From contig JABVXU010000005.1 in the NCBI GenBank assembly GCA_013365365.1, positions 496,001 through 560,000 of the forward strand: a DNA stretch of 64,000 bases, in the 5' to 3' direction. Of the stretch, positions 50,179-61,490 are shown piece by piece. The translations under genes and the position numbers were made by a program. Position 1 is the first letter of the stretch. Each line of letters begins with the position of its first letter. The notes below the pieces were generated by a model. The model was not told the DNA's origin, searched no databases, and saw nothing but the letters and a program-made list of their open reading frames with translations. This stretch comes from Cruorifilaria tuberocauda (lineage: Eukaryota; Nematoda; Chromadorea; Rhabditida; Onchocercidae).

Positions 50179-53100
50179 CTGGAATAAACAATCAATCGCT
50201 AACCATAATATCAGATAATACTTTGTCCTATGATAACGGATAATTGCATATCACAATCAAATGATGCTACTGAAACAGACATCAATGTATTATCTGATGG
50301 TGCAACTAAACCGAATTTATAATAAAATTCGTCTTCATTAATTAGATATATTCAGTGCAAAACTTAATATGAAAAATTAGAATTATTTTGCATTATAAGG
50401 AAATAAATGGTTGAATCAAAATCTTCGCAGAATTTAAGCATTTCCGAGTATTTTCAATCAGAAAATTTGAATGCGGTACGAGCAAGGAAGATTCAGGATG
50501 AATCTTATGAATGGTCAAATTACCCATCATTGATATTAATTTTAGTACCATAAAGCAAAAACTGAGTAAAATGTGATGAGTTCATTTTTTCTTATTTCAC
50601 TATTTAACAGAAATGATTTAGTAGTGATGGCAATTATTACTAATTATTCTTAAGACACTAATACATCATTACTTTCAAAGTAATAAATTAACACAAAAAT
50701 ACTTGCAGAAGACATTTAATATCAGAATACTTGCGATCAAGCACTTTGTTAGCTTGACCAAAGAGTCAAACATCTTTCAAAGAACTACAAATTCAAAAAT
50801 TGCTATGTAATAATTTTTTTTTTGTAAAAATTCCTTTGAATTAATCTTTGAACTAATTTTTACTATCAATTAAAAAAGTAAGGTGAGTAAGGAAAAAGAG
50901 CCTTATTTTGCATTAAACGAAATTTCAAATAGTTATTGTTATGCGATGTTTTTTCTTTTAATCCTATTTTCGAAATCTCAACTTCTTTTGCAAGTCGATA
51001 ATCATTTCATAAGAAGTATCGAAAAATGATGCAAAGTTTTACATCAGCTCTTTGAGATCCTTTACGGAATAATTTGCTCATGATAATTGAATTGAAATTG
51101 ACATCCTATGCTTTAGGATGTGTTCCCAATTTCGATAGAGAAAAGTTTTGTTTGGAATATTAATAGAAACATGGCGTTAAAATTGATAAAACTGACCTTA
51201 ATGATTTAATTTCATTCTTTAAGAAAGTATTGGAACTGTTTTGCAATCTTAGCTTAGGTTCGATTAAGGATTAACATAAAAAATTGTTCAATCAAAGTTA
51301 TCGATGTTTTTCTCAGAACGGTTTTTATCTTATTTAGCAAAAAGCAAAAAATCCTTGAAGAGGATAAAGAACTGTTTAAAGGACATCAGGATATGAAAGC
51401 GACATTAATTCAAGAATTTTTTGATGAATGAAATTGCAAGGATTGTTAATTCTAATGGAATAATCGATCATGATTATTGATAAACAATTGAACTGATATG
51501 ATTACAATAATGTTAGTAGTAAAGATGATTCAACTACCTATCAAGGTCATAATTTTCTCCTTCAGAAAAAGGTTTTACACTGATCAAATTAAAGTCTTTA
51601 CCGGCATTGCTGATATTTCGCCATTTTCTTACAGCAATAATTAGTGTTAATTAAAATTCATAATTCATTATTTATTTAACTATAGTTCATGCATTTCTCT
51701 GTGTCATACTTTATAACATACAGACTGTTAAGATCAATGATGCCTTCTGATGTTGAAAAGAGATAAAATTCATTGATGATATCTTCATTTCAGTATTTCG
51801 CTCGCTGTTCTTTTTGCTTATTCCAACTTCAGTTTAAATATAAATTATTCTTAAAAAAAGTTACAGATTGCTCTTTTCAAGCATTGATAATACTACTTAT
51901 ATCACCTTTTTGAACTCTTTTCCACTGAATTATTAAATGTTTAATATTAATTTCTGTTTTTCTTTTATTTTCTAAATTAAAGTATGAACATGTAAGAGCT
52001 AAAATCAAAAAATTCCAAAAGAACAAATAATGAAAACTGGCATGAGTGGATCTAAATCATTCCGTAGAAAATTATTTTGTAAAGTGTATTCTTTTCATAG
52101 ATTTGGTTTCATCACTTTTTTAGTAACATGACATAAAATTAAATGAAAAGGAAAGTATATTTTTCTTTTAATTTTAATTTGAAGCTAGTAACTTGAAGTA
52201 TTTAAATTGCCTTAGCTTAATTTATCTCACACTGATACGACGTTTTGTTCGGATATGCAGAGATGAACTATACGTGATTTAGATGTCACGATTCAACGTT
52301 CTCATCTCAGAGTATCACTCGGAATTTGCCAGCTGCGAAAGAAGGATAAATCCATTTTTTGGTTGTTTAACAATAGAAAGATGATTGATCTCTATTGATA
52401 AATCAGGATATCACTGATGAATAGAGCAAGAAAAGTTAATGCCTTCTGAATTTAGGCACTTGACGATATCAATTGATTACCTTGCTTGTAAGAATTTCAG
52501 AAATGCTCTTTCTAATCTTTTATTACTTCATAATTCCTTCTTTTCCTCCTCCTTCAAACTCTTCAATGATATCTTTTATTGCTCCCTGAAAGTTTTCTCT
52601 CTCCCTGAGAGTATTGGTAGTAAAATGTCTCAAAAATGTCCGCAAATCAATCAATACTTTTCCTCTGTAATAAAATCACAACACTTCACACAAATTTCAA
52701 GGGTCTGACTCTTCGAACATAATTCATCTCTCTTTCTTCTTCTCTCTCCTATCTCTATCTCTATCTTTCTCTCGAAGAAATTACCATCTCTTCAATGTTA
52801 TATTTGTGTATTCCTTGCTTCTTTAGGTTCTTGACGGACAATATTAGAAATTACACTAATTAAGACAGTATATACATTCATACATATACAAAGAGTTCTT
52901 TCCGCGGTGTCTTAAGAACCAATCAGAGACGTATCTCTGGAAGAGGCGGATCGACTAGCAGAGAAACGAGTGTGCTTGTGGTGGGTCGACAAGATACACC
53001 GTAAATGAATGAATGATTCCTGATCACTCTGTTAGATGATAGATCAGAAGGAAGAGAAGGATTCGTTTTTGAAATGTATGAGGGATGAATCCTGAGGTTA

Positions 53101-53275
53101 CTTAGCATGTAACTCATTTTATCAACCTTCTTATTCATTTCATTCCTTGAAAAACCCTTCAGCTATTTGTTAATTTAGTTCGAATTTAATGCTATTTTGA
53201 AAAGAAATGAAAAATAAAACATTTTGAAATTGAAACTCAGAGCAGTGATCAAAAGTAAAGATATCATTACTTACC

Positions 53276-53395
53276 GGACAACTTTAGTCTGACATTAAAG
53301 AGAAAATGTTTTCCATTCAGAACAACTCGGTCGTTGCCGAATATTCTTACAGTTGCAACAGATGTTACTCTAACAGATGTTTGCTGTTTCCGCAT
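53276..53395 (-). other. Candidate 5' coding exon (possible lin-29 alternative start)
   Basis: On the minus strand an ATG near 53395 (MRKQQTSVRVTSVATVRIF...) opens a 40-codon frame that ends exactly at a strong G/GTAAGTAATG donor near 53275. It is phase 1, whereas the first placed lin-29 exon is entered in phase 0, so at least one further exon would be needed between them. The protein has no recognisable motif. Confidence 0.3.
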
Positions 53396-54923
53396 GGTCA
53401 CTACTATCAAAAATTCAGTACGAAGAAATACATATGGAAGATGAGAGAAGTCCAATCGATTATGAGTCAAAAAAAAGCCGGATGAGAAGAATTTGAGGAT
53501 AATGGAAAGTGTATAAGTATGCAAGAGAATAGTTGAGTACTATATTCATGACGCAGATAATCATATAAATTCGTTTTCCAAAATTTACGCATATTGAAAT
53601 GGAACAAGAAATTATCATATCATTGAAGAGTGTTTTCGATCAAAAGGACGTCTGAAAGATGATGCTAGCTGATTTTTCAATAAAAGACTAATGAAGAATG
53701 TTTCTGAGATTTTGCTCTCCTAAAATCCTGTATCTGAGCTTATTTGCTTAATTAATGAGAGAAAAACAGATTATTATTGTCGAATACGGTATAAGAATCG
53801 GTAATTTTTCAGTGTTTTTATGAAGTTTATGTAATGCAAAAAAGTATTAATTATTATAATTCCTAAAGTCAAATTAAATGAAAACAGCTGGAGGAATAGA
53901 TATCTTGTTTTTATGTTAAATTATAAATGCGATTCAAATGTTAAAAGTCATCGACAGTAAGGACGAAAATTTCATTTACTCAACTAGTTTGATAATCTCT
54001 TAGCAGTGTTATTTGATTTATTCCCATTATAATATATGATAATTACGGATCTCTCAAGGGGATTTGAAAAGAGAATATAAAAGTATTCCTGGAAATATCA
54101 GTAATGTAAATGTGGATGCTCCGACATTCCGCCTAACTTATATAATCGCTTTTAATTAAAAGAAGTTAGGTATTTCAAGATAAAGTTGAAAGGCAGTTAT
54201 AGCCTCTGCTTCAAATACGTTCAGTTCAGCTTTTAACAATCGAGGGAGCAAGTTATACGAACAGTGACTTTTAACTTTATTTTTAGCCTACCACCAAAAT
54301 TTTGTCATTCTTCTAGTGTTGCATGGTAAACCTGAAATTATTCTATGTTCATTGGATTCGAATTTTCTATAAAAAAAAAAATTTTAATTTAATCTATAGT
54401 AGTCATTGATAAAATCGGTAAAACGGTTAAATCATTTTTAAGAAAAAAAAATGAAGAACATCCTCCGATCCGATGACACTCTTGAAAAATAAGTTAAACG
54501 ACATCTTGAAAGTAACATGAGCTAAATGTGGTACTGCTTAAGAGAGTACTTACAGATATCATTCATCTACAGAATGAGAGACGATTTCATGTTTCAAATG
54601 AAGAAAAAGTACGCTTAAGAAAAAATATGGTTAATTACACTTGCTTCAGAGCTTGTTCTAGACTATATTTTTATAATACCAAAATCAATATCTCCCAATA
54701 ATCATAACACTTTCCACCGCTATTCATGCATTTCATAGACGAACATTTTCATTAACAGAAATTTCGCAAGTGAAAATTTTGGAGAAAACTGCAATCTCGC
54801 AGTAATTTTCGTATTCATTATTTGCATAATGTGAAAAAGCGTGAGAAAATTCTTGAGAATAAAAATGAATGAGAGGAAGCATAGAGTAGCAAAAGGGTAT
54901 TTCCCGAACGGTGATGAGCATAC

Positions 54924-55038
54924 ATAGCTCGCGGCTCCCCCGCTGCTTTGCAATTCCGATCAGGCGGTGTCCCAATGTTGTCCGCACGAAGTTCGAAGGA
55001 ACAACTAGACAGGCTTTCGATACTATCTCTTCTCGACG
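54924..55038 (-). other. Candidate internal exon, coding-like
   Basis: A GC-richer stretch on the minus strand reads SRRDSIESLSSCSFELRADN, then IGTPPDRNCKAAGEPRA, between a TTTTAAG acceptor (55039) and an AT/GTATGC donor (54923). Composition and residue mix look coding, unlike the surroundings. Phase 1 in and phase 2 out do not fit directly with the other candidate exon. It could be another lin-29 exon or belong to a different gene. Confidence 0.3.
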
Positions 55039-57610
55039 CTTAAAACTTTATCAGAACAAGCCTCAGACTCAGACATACATATTCATAGACACAGAGACAT
55101 ACATCTTTATGAATGATTATTAGAGAGTGTAAGTAAGCTGCTTGCATATCATCTGTATTCACGATGAAAGCAGAAATGCCCTTCAAAGTTTCTTGAAAAA
55201 GATGAAAATCGATGGATAGAAGTCATTATTATATTTGATAAGTGTGAAGAGATATAAGTAGACAGGTAGATATTAATGGTACTCATTAGCCTAGAATTTT
55301 CATTTCTTGCAAAATGCTCTTTCCATCAGCAAATTATACTCTTTTTTTCAGGACTTGGCCCATGAATGGTGGGAATCTGCCTGGCTAGAATCTTTCCTTT
55401 CTTCTTCTCTGCTTTTCATACTTCCCATAAATATTCTTAGCTACCTTTCAGCGGGAAGTAATGGAGAATTGTTAGCCGTCTGCTTCTTCGTAATATCAGA
55501 CATGCATCTGCCCTGAATCATCGCATGTCTGCTAAGTTTCATTTTCACTTCTTCCTTCTTGTCACTTTACCTCACTACTTATCCACTTTTTCTTTTTCAC
55601 GCTTGGTAGAAAAAATGAAAGACCACACGACGATATATATGACGTGACCTCACAAGCATTATACGTACCGTTTGTCGTCTTTCATTCTTATGAATTCATT
55701 CCTTACTGTTGTTATACAATTTTTAATTCATTCGCACTATTGTTTCGGAGTTCGGAAGGTAACAGGCTGTGATTCAGAATCACATGAATTACTTGATCTG
55801 GATAATTTCCCCGCATAATAATCAAGCACTGAATTCCAATTCGAGAAGCCGTCAAGATATTTAAACAAGTAAACGTAAAAAATATATTTCATCTCATTTC
55901 AGTTACGATTTCCGCAACAGATATTTTATCTGAATATATTACGATATCTAATTCAACATGTCGTTTAAAATTAATTTAACAAAGAAATTTTTGCAAGCAC
56001 TCATACTCACAACTTCTAATACTCTTTGTCGTGTAATACTTTCCAGAGAATAGGAGAGAAAACCTTGACGTACAAGAAATCTTATTAATTTTCAAACGTA
56101 CGTCACTTCTGAATCAATCATATGAGCTAAATTTTATAGAATATAATTATATTCATTATATTTACAAGTATTTTCTAATTCTTCCTTCAGTAATTTTTTT
56201 CTAAAATTAGTCCAAAATTTCTAAAGTTTCTTGCTTAATGTCAGGTTCTTTTAAAGCATTTTAAATTTAAATAAACAAGATACACTCGATAGTATGTAAC
56301 ATATAAATTCTTAAAAATTACTTATACAAACTCATCATTTATTTGTGATACTTCAAACAGCCGAGAAACAGCACTAGCTATAACAAAAATAAGGGTAGAA
56401 TTAAATGAGAAAGTGAATTTAACATCAAAATGAGAAAGCTGAAATGCGTAGTACAACTATTTAGGGAATGGTAAAAGCGCAGCAAGAATCAGAAATTGTA
56501 ACTAATTGACTAATTGAAGTTCCATCTCAAAAAATTAAATTAATGCAATGAATTTCATCTACTAAGCTTTTACTATGACACTCTTCTTTTACATTTGAAG
56601 CCTTTTACCTTTTTCACTTTTCTTTCTCGCAATTTTGATAAAGAATTTAATACGTTAATACTAAGTCCTATCAGTAAATTACTGCTAAAGCTTTAATAAA
56701 GACTAGATTAGAAGTCAGATTACTTGACATATTCGGGATTAATCGGTAGATTGGATGGGTAATGAGTTTCATCTAGAAACTGCAAATCATTGGAAGCTGT
56801 TAATTAGTTACTTCCAATTTCTGCCCATAGTTCGTGGAAATAATTTTGGAAATATACCGTACACTCACACTTTCTCATGTTGGCCTTCACATGTCACATT
56901 TATTTTCTCTGCTTAACTTGTTCTCATGCTTGTCTTATCGAGCCTTGTTTCCAACTGAAGCGGAAAGTAACGGCTCTAAGTGGTCAGTGGCGCAAAAAGT
57001 GTTGGTAATTTACTCGGCATAAGTCTGAAATGTTTGCGAAGATATGTTTCGTCCACTTTGTGCAACAAAAATTACCCTACTGATCATATCATGAGAAATG
57101 TTATCAAGTACCATAGTCAGACAGATCAGCAAACAGGATGACAGTTTACCGTCCTAAAAGAAAATTTGTCATCTTAGACATCATTTTTCCATATGAAAAA
57201 ATCTTTTCATAAGAAGAGTTTTGCTCAAAAAGTTGAATAGTGAAGAAAGAGCAAATTATGATAGTTGAAAATGTATGGAAAAGTGAAGGGCACATTCTAA
57301 GTGATACGGCGATAAAGGTTCAGAGAAAAGTACGGGTACGAGAAACCTGCCTACCGGCATCTTCTGGTTGGGCCCCCGATGTCGTACAAACAGCAGAAAG
57401 AATCACTTCAACTCACTGTAAAATTTCCTTTTTTTCCGAAAAGAAAATAAAGGAAGGAGAGAAAATGAATAGGGAAGCTGATTAGGGAAGAAGTGGGGTG
57501 AAAGGCGGGACTAGCTGGAGAAGACGATGATGAAAAGATGGATCGCTCCGGTGGACCCGGTTTTTCCTTCTCCTTTACCACCTTTTTACACTGTAATGAC
57601 CGGTCAATAC

Positions 57611-57735
57611 ACCATCATCACTATTACCATCACCAACAATCACTATCATTATCATCATCATCATCATCATCAATATCATCATTATCATCAACACTACTGC
57701 TGATACTGCTACTGTTATCATCCCTTCTCCCATAT
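57611..57735. repeat. Imperfect (ATC)n microsatellite
   Basis: The tract is mostly ATC/ACC/ACT triplets, with the purest run of ATCATC at 57651-57671. Confidence 0.85.
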
Positions 57736-59069
57736 CATCATTAAGCTTTCTCTTCATTCCGATCAAACATAAAGCAAATGAATCTTTCTCAATTCATTCT
57801 TCAAACAAATTCCGATCGATCACTCTATTTACACAACAGTCATTTCTATGCATTTAAAACATTCAAATTAATTTATGAAAGAATTTTGGCTTATTTCGGT
57901 TAGCTAGAAGCTTCAATCGATTCCATTCCTGAAAATTTTTCCATCTTATAATCCGTTAGCAGCAAAATCATTAAAGCCTATAAATTCTTTGTGTAGTGAT
58001 GAAGGAAAGCTTTTTTCCACTTAGCAGAAAAAGCCAAAGATATTTTCCCTTTATCGTATCGCTATAGCAAAACTCACATTAATCCTTCGTCACCGTCCCA
58101 CTACAGACACGTTCAAAATTGCATAGTCCGTAATTCATCGAAAGTATTTTACAGCGACACGTTTTAAACTCATTTACCCTTGCGATCGGTTTTCTGTATG
58201 GTCCTTTCGTGAGAAACAAAGAAAGATTGGTACTGTAAATCTTCGGCAATTATTTGTAGTTAACGTAGCTTTTCCCATTTAACTATTCAACAATACTTAC
58301 TAAAAGTGAGGACTTGGGAAAAATCTTAAATTCACTTCTGAAAGGTTTTCATAGGAGAAAAAAATTTCAATCTCGAGAAAGCAAATCTATGAATGTAATT
58401 ACTATTATTGTTATCGTTGCATTAACTTTATCTTTTCACGAATAAATCCCAACTTCTCTCCACAAAATTATTTGATTATTTGGATTCATTTTTTTTCATA
58501 TACCACCTCACTGTCAAAGCAGTGAAATGGCAAGAATTTTCACTCGAAAAACAATTTTTACTTTCAACATAATCATTTCTTCCCTTTAGGAAAAAACAAC
58601 AACTTCCAAAATTTATTCACATTTTTCTCATTCTCTTTGGCAAAGATAAAAGTGAAAAAATAAGATCGAAATAAAGTACAAAAACAGTGCCTCATTATTA
58701 TTTGCATTTGACTGCATGCATGCATGTACTATCATGACGGCAGTATCAGCTGCTGTTAGCAGTAGCATTAGCATTATAAAAACCGACAAAAGTAGAAAAA
58801 GAAAATTTTTCGGTAAGGGATGAGACAAGCCTGGAATTGAGCTAACGAATTCCAAAACAGATAAAAATTAATCGGAATGAAAATTTGAAAAATGCAATAT
58901 TAATAAAAATATTAGAGCAAATTAGAAAGCCATTTGAAACAGAAATTGAACTTATGAAATGGTAAACATTTTAATCCCACTTTGTTATCCTTTATAGTGA
59001 CCCTTTCATTCAGAAAACTTTAGTGAATTTTCAGTTTTCGAAAGTGACAAGCTTGCAGTTAAATAAGCC

Positions 59070-59246
59070 AAAAATGACTTCCTGGACCTTTCATGGTCAA
59101 TTTACGGTAATGTAAGAAGGTCTGATTGCATGTTTTTATTCACACATCATCCTGCAAGAGGCATTGTCTGAAAACAACACCTTTCAAGTGACAATGCATG
59201 ACACATGATGAATACCGTAATCGACTTCAGGAAAAGCCACTTTTCT
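59070..59246. repeat. Imperfect foldback element (about 177 bp)
   Basis: The two halves are diverged reverse complements: AAAAATGACTTCCTG near the left end against CAGGAAAAGCCACTTTT at the right end, TTTACGGTA against ACCGTAATCG, CACATCAT against ATGATG, and GCATTGTC (59161-59168) against GACAATGC near the centre. No transposase is nearby, and it resembles a small non-autonomous foldback or MITE-like element. Confidence 0.55.
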
Positions 59247-61420
59247 AGAAATTCAGGAGTTCGGCTTTTAGAATCCAAATCTAAGGAAGCCAGATTACAC
59301 TTTAACACTTTGGATTTTTTCAGTAAAAATCATAAGCATTGAAAACCGATTGCCGATTAGCAAGCAAATAAGAAATTGCCATTATTTTTAGTTGAAAGCC
59401 AAAATATTTAACTTACTCGGAAATCAGGTAAATTCCTCTGACGTATGAATCGTGAATGAAAAGAATAACTGAATCATAGTTTTGAATATGAAGGAAGATG
59501 GATACAGGAAGATGAAAAATTCTCCTGCTACGTATGGAAGTGTAAATAATCTAACTAAAATTGATTTTGCAAATATTCACATAATTATTAAATTAATTAT
59601 CTTAAATGAACATATAAATGAAGCATACATTTATTGATAATCTCAAATGAACAGTTTCTCAATCAAAGGAAACAATTAACAATTAATTCTGAAAAAACTG
59701 CAACAAACGATGATAATATATATACTTTTTAATTAGTAATAAAAAAAAATTTTCTCCTAGAATTTTTTCATTTATTTTTTAATAAAACTGTTTTAATATA
59801 TGAGTAAATATGTGGATTAAATTTACGAAATTTGAAGTCTTTAATTTTTGTTTCCGGACAAGATTCGAATTGTTTTAAGAAAGTTAGCTTTTTGATTAAT
59901 TATTTCTGCGGTGAGCATTTGAAAGAATTTAAAATCTACAGGTTATGCATGTTGAAGAAAAAAAAAACTATCAAATTAAGAATCAATTTTCGCTCATTTC
60001 TATCAAATCAAATATCGCGTATCTTCTGTGTTTGAGAATCTGAAAACCTGTTTGAATAAGTTTTTTTTTCCTTACCCTCTCTTTCCACTTTTCCGCTCTA
60101 CTGATAAAGCCTACGGGTTAGAGAAAAGTCTTGAGCAAACGATGAAAGCAGCTTGAATAATCATGAAATTTCTATCTGACCTAAAGTTTGCAAAATTCTA
60201 GATAGGCGATGTACTTTGTTATTATAATTCACCATTAACGCGTCTGCTAAGTTTTATTTTATTAGCAGAAATTTTCGATGCAATATTTCCTGAAGAAATA
60301 TAATTGAGTGAATATTGATGAATAAATGCGCACAAATAGTTTCCATGAATCTATTCTCAATCACGCAAAGCATCAATTTCCCTCTAATGAATAACATGTA
60401 ACATTTAAAATTTTTTTCAAGTTTCAGAAATACTTTACAGTTTTCAACCGGAATTCCCAATTTTTCGGATGTCTTGCTAAAATATTTGGTTACCACCATA
60501 CAGTATAGTTTTCAAAAATTTCCGGAAATAACTGCAAAACTTATGTACTTTCCGTATTCGGCGATGATTATTTCCATTATGAAACTATTTTTAACAGAAA
60601 CATAGGAATTTCTGACCTTTGTCCTTTACACAAAAATTGCTCATATTACTTTTTTAAATTATTTGAAACAATGATTTATGCATGTTAAACAAAGAAGCAG
60701 TGCCTGCTATTTGAAATTTAATTATTGCAATTCACTTCCACAACTGTGATTAATTTATCATCTGATAAATCAAAAAGAAAAAAAAAACTCTGCTCCCATG
60801 TTTATTGATTTAATAAAGAGAGAAATTTTTAGAGGATAATAAATTATAAATAAAAAATTTAGATGATCATATCCATCTATTCATGATTCTAAAATTTAAG
60901 CAAAACGTTAAGATGATTATTTTTCAGAATGCATGAAAGCCTTCTATCATTTAAGATAGGTGGAATATTTAGGATACTAGAATCTCATTCCCCCTTTCAC
61001 TGATAAAGCTGAATGCTCAACTTCGTCTTCATAGCAGCTGTTGGAAGAGATAGATAGGATTGATCAAATCAATTGTTCATCGAAACCATACATGTCTACA
61101 TGTTAATGATACCTCCTATAATTTGACAACGATCACGTTTTCTTCCGATCACGTCAATGTAATTTCATGCATTTCACGTAATTAAAAATATTTAAACGTG
61201 AAAAAAGAAAAAGAGAGAAGGAATTAATAGAGTGATTGCAAATGAAAAGTTTCGAAATATATAAAAAGGAGCTTTGTCGGTTTAAAAGTGGTGCTGCCCG
61301 AAAAATACATCTGCAAAGAGTGCAACGTGATCGATGCAGCTAAACAACTCACTGCCCTCCCGGACAGCCCATCCAATCGGTTACATCAGCTGAAAGCTAC
61401 GCATTCACCCAAACACATAT

Positions 61421-61490
61421 ACACGCACACGCACACGCACACGCACACGCACACGCAAACGCATACACGCACACGCACACACACACACAC
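61421..61490. repeat. (CACACG)n / (CA)n microsatellite
   Basis: Repeated CACACG hexamers pass into plain CA. The histidine/threonine-rich (plus) and valine/arginine-rich (minus) frames across it are by-products of the repeat. Confidence 0.9.

Noticed and set aside
50244..50271. Minus-strand acceptor TTTCAG followed by an open frame just upstream of the lin-29 finger exon
   Set aside because: It would follow the 53276-53395 candidate in phase, but its only donor is phase 1 while the next lin-29 exon is entered in phase 0, and it lacks the expected C-x2-C.
57340..57425. Minus-strand stretch between TTTTACAG and GTAGGC that looked like an exon
   Set aside because: All three frames contain stop codons; it could at most be an untranslated exon.
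57538..57766. Poly-Ser/His and poly-Met open frames
   Set aside because: Products of the (ATC)n microsatellite read in different frames.
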